The position numbers and the translations under genes are program-made. DNA of 64,000 nt. It comes from Piromyces finnis. Its lineage: Eukaryota; Neocallimastigomycota; Neocallimastigomycetes; Neocallimastigales; Neocallimastigaceae. The stretch spans positions 1,589,769 to 1,653,768 of the forward strand of contig MCFH01000003.1 of assembly GCA_002104945.1 (NCBI GenBank), written 5' to 3'. Shown here piece by piece: positions 12,547-25,119 of this stretch; the stretch's first letter is position 1; every line of letters begins with the position of its first letter. The notes beneath the pieces are model-generated. The model did not search any database, had not been told where the DNA came from, and saw only the letters and a list, made by a program, of their open reading frames with translations.

Positions 12547-13619
12547 TTATAGATTAATTTCCGGTACACGATCTGGATGATTATCAGCAAATTCTTTGAC
12601 TTTAAGAATTCTTTTAAATCTTGATATGGAATAATAAATGATAAATATTGAAAGACCCATCATAGCAAAGCCTACCCATTTACCATACCACCATTGATCA
12701 ACGATTCCGTTTATTCCATTATATTCAAATTCTTCATCTGCTGGGGATCCGTCCATTGGATTATCACTATCTGTAATGATAAGTAATCCATATCTAAATA
12801 TAGTAAGGGCTACACCAATAAGTGCCCCTTTACGAGTACCATGAGATGTTGATAAAAAGAAAGTCATAATAAATCCGATAAAGTCAAATATAAATGAGAA
12901 GAAAGCAGATAAAACCATACCTGCCCAAGTACCTGCTGGAATACTATTAATTAACATTTCACCGTAAAATTCACCGATACGACAATAGGTCACTTCATAT
13001 CCGTAAAATGGATCGAATTCTGCTTCACCGGTTACTTCGGTGTAAGTTGGTAAGGCGTCAGAACGAATTTCTGGTTTTTCATTCAAATTTGAGAATACAC
13101 CATCATGAGAATTAATAACAAAAGGTTTAGATGATTTTGGCTTTTTTTTAAAGAATCTAAATTCCGACAAAATACTTTTCTTTAATTTTCCTGATATTGT
13201 TTCTGAAGTTGAATTATTGGTGGATGAGGAAGGAAGGAATGGATTACGAATAGTCTCACTCGTACTAGCTTCTATATTATTATTATTTTCAACGACAACA
13301 CCAATTGGATTTTCATTTTCTTCATCATTTTCATTCGACTCCTCTACGTCAATCTGTGCTACATTATTTTTTGGTATTAATAACTCCTGGTCATTACTTT
13401 CTTGTATTTCTAATATTTCATCTTCTGTTGATGCATTTTGTTCTATATTGTCCAACGGTATATAATCTATATTCTTTATTTTTATTAATAATAATGTTAA
13501 ATAAAATGAAGAGAGAGGAAAAAAATTTTTTTTTTTAACAATTTGTCAATTAAATAATATGGTTTTTATGTTGTTTTTGTTATATAATTTATTTTTAGTT
13601 TAATCCATACCTTGTTCAT
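12547..13619 (-). CDS. Ndfip/Bsd2-family NEDD4-ligase adaptor, three membrane spans
   Basis: Exon 2 (13473-12547) has no ATG in its open frame. A 9-base first exon (13619-13611, Met-Asn-Lys) followed by a GTATGG donor joins in phase 0 to an AAG acceptor at 13474-13475, giving 311 residues. Seen: an acidic disordered N-terminus; a LPTY motif at 144-147, the WW-domain-binding type; and three hydrophobic segments at about 185-210, 219-236 and 266-284. Around the first two is FIGFIMTFFLSTSHGTRKG, the Bsd2/Ndfip signature. Family role: Golgi/endosome adaptor that recruits Rsp5/NEDD4 ubiquitin ligases to membrane cargo such as metal transporters. The short exon is inferred; the family call is firm. 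Confidence 0.85.
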
Positions 13620-14054
13620 TTCTCTTTTTATATATATATAGGCGAATTTTTTAAAGTATTTTGAATAACTATTAATTTATTTTATTATGTATTATTGTTT
13701 TTTTTTTTAAATAAAAATAAATTCTAATTTTTGAACTTTAAAATCAATAGTTATATAAAAGTAATGAATTAATATTATTATCAATATAGAAAATATTTAT
13801 AATTTGTACTATTTAAAATTTATATTTTGAAAATTAATACTATATATATTATACGTATATATTTTTTATACTAATACTACGATAAAACAACAACAATATA
13901 TCTTATTATTATTACTTTTATTATTATTTAATTTATTTCATGTAAATTATAAAAATATATAAAATAAAAGAATGGCTTACTTTTGTTGTAGAGTTTTTTT
14001 TTTTTTTTTTTTTTTACCTTTCTTCTTGATAAATAAAAGTATACTTTTTTATTA

Positions 14055-14085
<31 letters not shown>

Positions 14086-14176
14086 GAAATATTGTTTGAC
14101 TTTTAATACTGCTTTGATTTTATTATTACTTGATTTTAAATATTTTTGTTTTGTTTTGTTTTGACAAATGATATTG

Positions 14177-14210
<34 letters not shown>

Positions 14211-16943
14211 ACTGTAGTATTTATACACTTTCTTTTTATTTTATTACTTTTTACTATTTTTTTTCTTTTTTTTTTTCTATTATTATTTAGTTATGTTGTT
14301 TACCCTTCTTTAAAACTATTAATATTAATATTTATTACAATTCCTTTTTTATTATTGTTTCCATAAATATAATAAAAATAAAAAAGACTTTGGTTATTAT
14401 CCTTTTTTTTCAAAAAAAAAGTATTTTTTTTTTTTCTTTAATTCTTATTATATTTACTTTTTTTTTTTTTTTTTTATTTCTATCGTTCCACTTGTTGTTC
14501 TTCCTTGTTTTTTTTTTTTTTTTTTTAATCTTTTTTTAATAAAATGAAAAGTATACTTTTTCCTATTTTTTTTAATTTTTATTTTTAAAAAGGTTTTTTA
14601 GTACAAAAAAAGAAAGAAAAGAAAAAACTAAAAAAAAAAAAATTTATTATTAAATATTCCAAATTAAATTTATTAATAATTAAACTTTTAAAATTTTCAT
14701 TTTTTTTTTTTTTTGAAATTCATTGAAAAAAAGTGTTTGGGAAAAACAAATAAAGTAAGGAAGGAATGCCTAATGAAATGATTATAATTTATATTATTAC
14801 ATCACTCACTTGAATAATAATAATATAAAAAAAAGAAGCATCAATGTTAAAATAGAAAAAGATTTGAAAATTAAAAAAAGATAACAGATATTCCAAAGGG
14901 TATAGAATGTAGGTCAAGAAGAAGAAAACGTCATATTAACTTTTTATGAATATATTTTATTAAAAGCTTTTATATTTCCATTATTATTATTACTCTACTA
15001 CGACGATGATGATATAACAAATTAAAATAGAAATAATGAAATAAAATGAAATAAAAAAAACGCCTTTTTTTTACTACCAAAACTCAACAAGAATTTACCT
15101 GAAGGTATGATGAAAATGACCACAAAGTTCTTGGTATAAAATTTTAATAAAAATGTCATTCCTTATGAAATTAATTAAATTATTAATAATAAATAATAAT
15201 ACAATATATTATCACTCATTTTTATTGGTTATATTCATTTAAAAATAAATTCGTATTATATTCTTAATATAAATAATATATAATGAAATAAATTAATAAT
15301 ATATTAAGTATATTTATTTGTATAAATTAAATAATAAACAATCAAAAATAAATAGATAAATAAACATAAAATAAATAAATTTATAATAAAAAGTAAATGA
15401 ATGAATAAATAAAAGTGTCAAAGTAAAATGTTTGATAAGAAGAAGAGGCAAGAGTGAAAAAAGGTTTTCTCTTTTTTCTTTTTATTATTAATATCTTTTA
15501 TCATTTGCATCTCTTTGATTATACAATATTTTATTAATAACAATTTAACAATCTTTTTTTTTATTATTATGAAATTGGTCTTTTCTTTTTTTTTCTACTT
15601 CTAATCCTTTGTTGTTGAATTTTAAAATGTGTAACAGAAATATTTAATAATGAAATTTTCTTTGTCCTTTTTTCTATATTAAACAAGCAATTTAATAAAA
15701 AGTTGCACTTTTCCAAGATCCATTTCTAAGGATTTCTTTTAAATAATAATTGAAAATTTTGCCTTTATCATTCATACAAAGAAAAAAAAAAGACTTTATT
15801 GTTGCCCAAATTATTTTTGGTGTGGTGGTGGTGGTGGTGGTTGATGGTTGATGGTTGATAGTGTATAGTATTATTTTATAATATATTTAATTATATTTGA
15901 ATATATTTGGATCATATATTAATAAATCAATTTAATTAAAAATTTTAAATTGTTAAATCATAAAAAATTTTTTTTATATATAAAGCAAACAACAACAAAA
16001 AGTGGTTTATTTTTTATTTTTTATTTTTATTTCTTTAATATTTTATTATTATTTTATTTTACCATTCCATATACTTTCAATAGTTAAAATCTATCTTTTT
16101 TTTTTTTCTTCTTAAAAACAACCACCACCACCACCACAACAACAACCTTTTAAACCTATTGAATGGATAATTAATAATAATAATAATAATAAAATCATAT
16201 CATTATTGAAAAGAAATTATTTAAAAATAAGAAAAGATATTTAAATATGAAGTAATACCTATAAAGACTATAGGATAGTTTTATTTTTATTTATTTATTT
16301 TTTTAATATAACCTAATATTTTATAATAACAAGAGTAAGTGTAAATTGTATAGTACTTTTTAAATTATAAAAAAGTATGTTTTTATATATATTAAAAATG
16401 GGTTTATAATGAAAGATGGAGGGACTACGAATAAAAAAAAAAGTAATTTTTCAGTAGTAGTGATAAACATTAAATGATGAAATACGCAATCAAAAGATAA
16501 ATTCAGACATATAAATTCGTATTAATAAGAAATGTTAACCTATCTTTACTGTTAAAAAAATAAAATGATAACTATTGATGAATCTAGTTTGAAATTTAAA
16601 ATGACTTTTTTTTTTATTGTTATTTCTCTTTAATTGAAAGAATTTCATAATGAAATAATAATAAATGTAATATATATATTAAAATTTTTAAATATAAAAT
16701 AATATTATTAGAATTTGTAAAAATTCAACAATTAAACAATAAAAAAAAATATATATTTTTTATAATATTCATAGTTTTAATATATTTAACTATTTACGAT
16801 GCATACCAAAATAAAAATAAAAACTTAAATAATTTTTCTTTTTATGTTTTAAAAAAAATACCAATTCTTTTAAAAAATTCATAAATTAATTATTATTACT
16901 ATTATGTATTAAAATTTAGAATAATTATTAAATATTATCAAAA
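13620..16943. other. gene-free divergent spacer, 3.3 kb
   Basis: Upstream regions of the minus gene at 13619 and the plus gene at 16944. It holds T and A homopolymers, a GGT-repeat patch at about 15823-15857 and a CCA/CAA patch near 16120-16147. I found no exon, tRNA or mobile-element signal. Confidence 0.55.
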
Positions 16944-19450
16944 ATGACCAATATGAATAATACTGATAATTTAAATACCTCAACTTCCGATCTATCATCA
17001 AATAATTCTGGAAACCACAACAAGAATACTCGCTCAGGTGAAAAGAGAAAAAGAGAAAGTAATGAAAAGCAGGATAATGTAACAATTATAAATGAACAAA
17101 GAAATCTGAAAAAGTCAAGAAAAAATGGTAAATAGATACAACCAATTATAATTATTAAACTATTATTCATAATAAAATTTGATATAATAAATTAATAAAT
17201 ATTAAATATTATTATTATTATTATTATAATTATTACTTTGATATTAATTATTATGTTATTATTATTATTATTTCTTTTATATTTATTATTATTATAATTA
17301 TTATTTTGATATTAATTATTATGTTATTATTATTATTATTTCTTTTATATTTATAATTATTATTACAATATTTATTATTATTATTGATATAAATTTGTTG
17401 TATATTATTGTTTATATAATATTTAAAAGTCAATAAAGATAAATCAAAGAATGAAGCCACAAGTCAAAGTTTATTAAAAAATGATAATAAAAAGGCTCAA
17501 TCATCTTCATTATCTTCTAATGAAAAAGAAAATAGTCTAAAGAAAAAAAAGGATAGAGTACATTCTATCTTTAATAAATGTATAAGTAAAATAAAAGGAT
17601 TTGGGAAGGGTAAGTCAAAATCATCAAATTCTAATAAAGAATCTTCAGATTCAGGTGCTTCCTCTTCTCAAAAAAATGAATCATCTAGTGCAAATTTAAA
17701 TTCCAATACTACTCAAACATCATTACTTAATAGATCTGATGTTGACTCAAAGGATTCTATGGAATTAACATCAAATAATGAAGATTTAAATAAAAGTATT
17801 AATAATAATAATCTTTCATCATCATCTAGTGCGAATAATAACAATGTAGAAGTATCCACTAATACTAACTCAAATTCACAATCTCAAACTCAAACTCAAG
17901 CACAATCATTGAGATCATTACCTATTAATTTGGGCAGTAATAGTAGAATATATTTACGACCAATTGTGATAACAAGACCTATCATTAGACGAAGTATCAA
18001 TACATTAAATAGAACAAATCAATCTGGTAGAGATGCCTTAAACGCATTGATCATGGATGTTGTGACTAATTCTAATCAATTTACTCCAGTATCTGAATTG
18101 AGAAGAAATAATTTATTTAGTAACACAAGTAATAACAGTAATAATAATAACAATAACATAAATAATAATAGTAATAATAGTAATAATAGTAATGATAATC
18201 ATGCCAACAGCAACAATAATAATATTAGTATTAGTAATAGTAATGATAATCATGCCAACAGCAACAATAATAATATTAGTAATAGTAATAGTAATAATTC
18301 TGGAACAACAAATGCAACAACAAATATTAATAATAGATTAAATCTACCAACACTAAATTCAAACCTTCATTCAACTACAAACGCATCAAATTCAACTACA
18401 AATTCATCAAACTCAACAAACGGTATATCTAATTATTTCTTTTCTTATCCACAAGATAATAATAATGCTGTTAGATATACTGGTAATTCATTATTAAGCA
18501 ATATATTAAATAATTCATTAATGGTGTCTATTAATGCAATTCAGAATTCTAATAGCAATCCTAATAATGCAGCAGTAAATAGTCCTTTTAATTTCAATTT
18601 TAATAATCGTTCTGGTCCATTGAGACCAATTACAATACAAAGATCCCATATTGTACGTATTCCTACTGTACGTACAGGAATACAAGCAAATATAAACTTA
18701 AATAGAAATTCCAATTCGTCTCCAAATACTACAACAACAACAACTACAAATACTACAGTACCATCTACAAATACCACAGTACCATCTACAAATACCACAA
18801 CACCATCTACAAATACCACAGCGCCATCTTCAAACTCCAATAGAACTACAAATTCCAACGTAACAAATGGTGCTAATTTAAGGGATGTTAATCTAAACGA
18901 TGTCATTACTCGTATTGTAGATATAATCGGTTCCATTGTTGAAAGAAATCAACATAATAATAGTGTTACATCAAATAATACAGTTAACTCTACTTCAAAT
19001 TCAAGTAATAGCTCATCTTTGAATAATACTCAAAATAATTCAAATCGTAATTTGTTCAATGTTGATAGAGATCATTCAAGTATGAATAATTCAAGTTTAG
19101 ATAGTATGGCTACTTCTGTAAACATATCAAGTAGATTGAACAACCGCAATAACAACAACAATAACAATGCAAACAATACAAATAGTACAAGTCATAGTTT
19201 TAATACTAATATTAACAACAACAACATTAATGGAAATACAACAGGATTATTTACAAGATTAATAACTCAACAAATTATTGAAAGATCAAGATCAGCTGAA
19301 GAAATAAGAAATTCGTTGATAAATAATATTTTATACGATATAAATAATATCGTAAATAATGATAGAAATAATAATAGTACTACTACTGTTTCTTCTATTG
19401 CCTCTACTACAAATAATAATAATAATAATAACAACAACAACAACAACAAC

Positions 19451-19527
<77 letters not shown>

Positions 19528-21442
19528 CAACAACAATAATAATAATAATGTATTTACCCAAAATAGAAACATTTTAAATAGAAGTAATAATCCATTATTA
19601 TTTTATAGCCCGTTAATTCATCAAGCAATTGTCGAAAGATTAAATAATCATACAAATAATAATAGTAATATAAATAATTCAAATGCGACTGGAAATACAG
19701 CTAATAATGCGAACATAGGTAGTAATACAGCAAACACAAATAATTCAAGTAATATCAATGATTCAAATAATGGCATTCAACAAGGATCTAATAATAGATC
19801 TGCAACAATAAGTACTGAATTTATTCCAATATCTTTCAGATTTCAATTGCCATTAAATAATGAACCACTTATGCTCTATGAAGATTTATTAGAATTAGGT
19901 GAATTATTCGAAAATGTAAGAACTCGTAATGCTACAGAAGCAGATTTACAACGTGATCATTCCCTATACACATATGATGCTAAGAAAAAGACTTTTATAC
20001 TCAAAGAAGAAAAGAAAACGAAAGAAACATCAAAAAATAAGAAAGAAGCATCAAAAAATGAGGCCAGTTCTTCCTCATCTTCAACAGCCATAAATGGAAA
20101 AGCATCCACAACATCAAATACATCAAAGAAACAAAAAGAAAAAGAAAAGGTGGAGAGTATAGTAAAGGAAGATGATAATACATCACCTACCTTTGGAAAG
20201 AATAAAACAGTAGGTATTAGGGAAATGTTAGGATCTACTGGTAATTCATGTACTATCTGTTTATGTGAATATGAAGATAAAGATGAAATAAGAGTTTTAC
20301 ATTGTAAGCATGCTTTCCATAAACAATGTATTGATGAATGGATTTCCAAATATGTAAACAATTGTCCAATTTGTCGTGGTAATGGTGTTCAAAGAGAAAA
20401 TACCAATCGTTTCTCCTCCTCCTCAATACGTATGAACAATAATAATAACAATAATAATAATAATAATGATAATAACAGCGATACAAATCATGTAAATAAT
20501 AATCATTCAAATCCAACCACCAATAGACCATATTCCATTTTTACGTCTGGTTTAAGTCTAGGCAATCTATTCCAACCACACTCTCAAACTCGTCTTAATA
20601 ATGCTAATGCAAATGCTAATACTAATACGGATACTAATTCCTATTTTCCTTCTATACAAATAAATAATCTTAGATCTGGAACAGAATCTTTATTAAATAC
20701 TCAGTCTAATGCTAATCCTATAGTTATTGAAATTGATTTTGGAGGTGATAATCGTTCTCCCCTTAATATTTCAAATACGGCTAGAGGTCGTAATGACGGA
20801 AACAATACAAGAACAAATTCCACCGCCACCACTACCACCAATACAACTGCTAACACCGCTAATACCACCACTACCACTACCACCAATACAACCACTAACA
20901 ACACCAATAGAACCACCACCACCACCACTACTACTACTTCCACCAATACTACTACCAACACAAATAATAATGGTGTAAATGCAAATCAGAATAATCATCA
21001 TAGTATCAATATTAGCCCAGGTTCATTATTATTTGGATCTACCATTACTATTAATCCTGAACAATTCATTGACAGCGATCACCATGATCGTGAAAGAAGA
21101 TTAATTTTAAATTTCTTTGAACCTTCAGAGAGTAATAATAATAATAATGATAGTAATTCAAATAGTAATACTCATCGAAGCAACACCAACAATTCAAACA
21201 ATACCCAAACTAATAATAATACCAACACTAATCGTTCCTCCCCAAATGTAAGCTTATCTAGTATCATTAATTCAGCTCGTAATAACAATTCTTCTTTTAG
21301 ATTTAATTTAATGGACTTTGACCTTCAACCCACTCAACGTCATTCAACATCTTCCAACACATCAAGTAATAATGAATCCAATACCACAAACACTACTTCT
21401 AAAGATACTACCAAAACCAATTCTAATTCAAATAAAAATTAA
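16944..21442 (+). CDS. large Asn/Ser/Thr-rich RING-H2 E3 ubiquitin ligase
   Basis: Exons 16944-17127 and 17430-21442 join in phase 1 and give 1398 residues. Only one domain is visible, a RING-H2 finger at residues 1002-1043: CTICLCEYEDKDEI, then HCKHAFHKQCIDEW, then CPIC. The C3H2C3 zinc ligand pattern is complete and the Ile and Trp that contact E2 enzymes are present, so ligase activity is likely. Residues about 1-100 are basic and Ser-rich with a KRKRE-type nuclear-localisation candidate. The rest is low complexity: Asn runs up to about 45 residues (near 723-767), Thr-rich stretches and a duplicated His-Ala-Asn-Ser segment encoded at 18194-18280. Only the stretch just before the RING (FRFQLPLNNEPLMLYEDLL) looks folded. 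Target is unknown. Confidence 0.85.
19410..19548 (+). repeat. AAT/AAC triplet repeat encoding polyasparagine
   Basis: About 45 consecutive Asn codons inside the RING-H2 gene, written with mixed AAT and AAC. The interruption by AAC suggests the tract is tolerated as protein rather than a raw replication-slippage product. All other frames and the opposite strand here are shadows. Confidence 0.9.
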
Positions 21443-22708
21443 TTTTTTTTTTTTTTTTTTTATAATTTTAAAAAACAAATAATGATTATTTATTGATTTA
21501 TACATCAACATAAACCAATATTTATTTTATATAATATCACCACTTTTTTAATTTCATTTTTAATAAAATTTAATATTTATATGGATAATTAATTACTAAA
21601 GGATTATTATTATTTTTTTTTTATTTTAATTCATTTGGAAAATAAAAAATAAATAAAATCTATTATCCTATTTTATTTTTATATACTACTACTACTACTA
21701 CTACTACTAATAAAAGAATTATAATAACAATAAATGATAATGATCATAATAAATAAATAAATACATGAATAAATGATAATAATAATAATAATAATAATTT
21801 TATAATTATTATTGTTATTTATTATTATTATTATTATTATTATTTTTTTTTTTCTTTATTAACAAGTCTTTTTTTTTTTTTTTTTTTTTTATATGAAAAT
21901 AAAAAAATTAAGATTTTTATTTATTTTTAATACTAAAAGAGATAATATATAAATGAATGAATGAACGAATGACTATACAAATATAATAAATAAATAAGTC
22001 TTAAAGGCTCAAATGGGATGGGTTTAAATATGGTCATTTTACTAATGAATATTATAAAGTATTACATTTATTTAATAATAATGATTAATATGGCTAGTAA
22101 TAATTTGTAATATAATGCATGCGTAATAATCAGTGCCTACATGATTATTCACATATTCTAACAAACAATAAAGTAAACAATATTATAAATAAATAAATAA
22201 ATAAGTATTATATATAACCTTGATTAAGATATGATTATCACTGCTTTAGTAATACTTGTTTTATTATTAAGAGTTACTTAGATTAGCAAGTTACAAAGTT
22301 GCTAGTGTAAAATAAATACATAATGAATGTATTTTATATGTTTATAATGTGGCTTATACATTTAATTTACATTATATATTCTGAAAAATGTATAAACCAT
22401 TGAATAACTAGAATTATTTTTATTCAAAGCTATGCAAAAGCACTTTGCCCATTTTATCATTTTAAATTTTTAAAAAGAAAGAAAAAAAAAATAAAATAAA
22501 AATTATTTTTATTTTTTTTTCTTAGTTAATATATCATACTTTAAATAGTATTGTTATTTATTCATTATTATTTAATTGTTATTGTTAAAATAATCATTTT
22601 TATAATAAATACTTTTTTTTTTTTGCAACAATAAAATATTTTATTTGAGGGTAAAATTGCTATCAATCTTGGAATAATCAAAAATATCAATAGAAATAAA
22701 CCTCTCCC

Positions 22709-22739
<31 letters not shown>

Positions 22740-22743
22740 ATAT
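21443..22743. other. gene-free spacer
   Basis: Contains a CTA-triplet patch at about 21684-21708, ATT repeats, a T run of about 25 at 22712-22739, and moderately complex but non-coding sequence at 22000-22450. No tRNA was found. Confidence 0.55.
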
Positions 22744-24059
22744 ATGGATATTTTAGAAAAAGAAGATAAATTTGTATATACCCATTCACAAATAATAAGA
22801 GTATCATGTAAATTAAATTCAAAATCCTCAGAGGAAAAAAAAAAACCTTTAAATATTTTTTCTCAATTTCAAATTGACTATTTTGAACTTGACCATACAC
22901 CAGATACCAAAACAAGTAAAAAAAGTCATAATGAATTTTCAAAAAAACATCATATTAATATAAAAAAATGGATATGTACTGGTTCTTTACCTCTTTTAGA
23001 TTTATTTAAACAATTTCAATTGGATAAAACAACTTCAACTTTATGGCATTGGGATTTAAAAATTTTACATCATTGGAATGATGGACTGTAACTATATATA
23101 TATATATTTTCTTTCTCCTATTAATAAATTCATTAAAAAAAAAAAAATTCATTATTTATTTTTATATACTATATATAGAATATAAATAATATAAATATAT
23201 TAAATTTCATTTTTCAATATTAATTAGTTATTTAACATTTTGATAGTTGACATTTGAAATTTTCTTTTTCTTTTTTTTTTTTTTATTTTTTTAAAAAAAA
23301 AAATAATAAAATTTAAAAAGAAATTCAAGATACATATATATTTAATTCAATCACTAAGATAATTTTTATTATATTTGTATATATGTATATATGTATTTAT
23401 TTGCTTTATATAGATATTATCCCACCTTGGTTTTTGTACTTGATAATTTTGAAATTTTAACTTTTAAATTACCAAATCATTTTTCAGAATTAGAATGGAC
23501 ATGTCAATGCCATATAAACTATCAGCTTTCACGTCATAAAAATGAATTAAGTGGTTTGAAGATACAGGAAAACTATTCAAAAAAATATTTTCAATTTAAT
23601 AGTTTTGACGGTCCTTTGATTCAATTATCAATAGCTCTTTCACCAAATTCGTCTTCCATACCTTCATCGTCTACTCTTCCAATGACTTATTTTATTTATG
23701 ATACATTTCCTATTTTGGAGGTATTATTTCCATGTTGGTTTATTCAAGCTATTCCTATTCATGAGGATGCTATAGAATTTCAATTTTATAGAAATTATTC
23801 AGAAAAAAAGTATTTTTGGATACGAGAAAATGAAGAGGAATCAGATCGGGAAGCTGAATCCATCATAAAATTAATTTCTGAACATTATGATAGTCCTTCT
23901 TCTTCCTTTATTTATTCTATGTCAGATATTTCTTTTGTCGTTAAAGATGATCAAGAAACCACTATTCTTGGAACGAAAAAGAAAACTTGTATTTGGATCG
24001 ATTCAAATTTTAATATTCGTCAAACGCTTCTTTTGCCTCATATACCCATTGAATTGTAA
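22744..24059 (+). CDS. unrecognised protein, two exons
   Basis: Exon 22744-23087 ends at a GTAACT donor in phase 2; exon 23414-24059 resumes after a TAG acceptor and runs to TAA, giving 330 residues. The product is globular in composition, rich in aromatic residues (TLWHWDLKILHHWNDGL, LEWTCQCHINYQL, VLFPCWFIQAIPIHEDAIEF), with no signal peptide, membrane span or low-complexity runs. Alternating hydrophobic strands suggest beta-rich structure, possibly propeller-like; that is only an impression. A GT lies two bases before the stop (24056), so a further exon is possible, but no in-phase acceptor joins it to the next gene. It lies head-to-tail with the gene at 24613. Function unknown. Confidence 0.65.
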
Positions 24060-24612
24060 AAACTATTTATATATATATAAAATACTTTTTTTTTTTTTTT
24101 TCTATTCTTATTTATAATTCTATTTTGTAATTTGTTTTTTATTTTCTATTTATTTTTTTTTTTCTTTAAAAAAAAAAAAAATTATATTACTTAATTATTT
24201 AAAATATATATATATATATATATATCTTTTTTTTATTCATTTTTATTTTAAAAATCATTTCGTAATCACTATTCAATATGCAATAGAAAAAAAAAAAAAA
24301 AAGATTGTTTCTTCTAATTATTTTTTATTTTATAATTTATATATAACCTATTTTTATGAAAATGCCGTCCGTATATATAAAGAAAAATTATCCCCATCGA
24401 AGCAAATAAAATGGTCTATCATTTAAAATTAATTAATAATATAGATTGTTTAGTTTTTGGTGAAAAAACAATAAAAAGTAAAGTAGAAAAAAAAAAAAAA
24501 GGAAAAGGAAAATGAAATATAATATAGAATATAAATTTAAAACATATAAATTAAATATTATTTATTATAAATATTATTTTAATTGATATAAAAATAATAC
24601 TTTTAAATATAT
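24060..24612. other. short gene-free spacer
   Basis: AT-rich. A brief stretch with more complex sequence at 24361-24430 shows no usable frame. Taken as the promoter and leader of the next gene. Confidence 0.5.
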
Positions 24613-25083
24613 ATGTATAAAGCATTTGATCATCCGATATTATATCAAAAACCAAATCAAGGTGTTGACATGACAGATACCAATACTTGTGATAGTCATC
24701 ATGGAAATATCATTGAAATTATTGAAAATGATTCCAATTATCTATTTACGAATATTAATGATATTTTAGTATATGATAATAGTATATCAGAGGACGATTC
24801 TCATAAAAATGACCATGAAATTTTGGGTAAATATGTATATACATTTTTTTTTAATAATGATAGTAAACCAATTAAAAGGCTTACATATATAAAAATATAA
24901 ATCCAAAGTAAAAATAGTAATAATAAAAATAATAATATATCTATGAATAATAATAAATAGATAATAATACAGATGATAATCCAAATAAAGAAATGGAAAA
25001 AACAACCAATACAATATTAAACATATTAAATGATTACATTCTTGATATTGATCATTCTTCACGAGATTTAAAGAATCAAGTAT

Positions 25084-25119
<36 letters not shown>

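Noticed and set aside
13217-13538. Two plus-strand open frames over the Ndfip-like gene
   Set aside because: Antisense shadows of a strongly supported minus-strand coding region.
18541-21001. Several open frames opposite or out of phase with the RING gene, including poly-Leu, poly-Ile and poly-Val runs
   Set aside because: Shadows of AAT/ACA triplet repeats.
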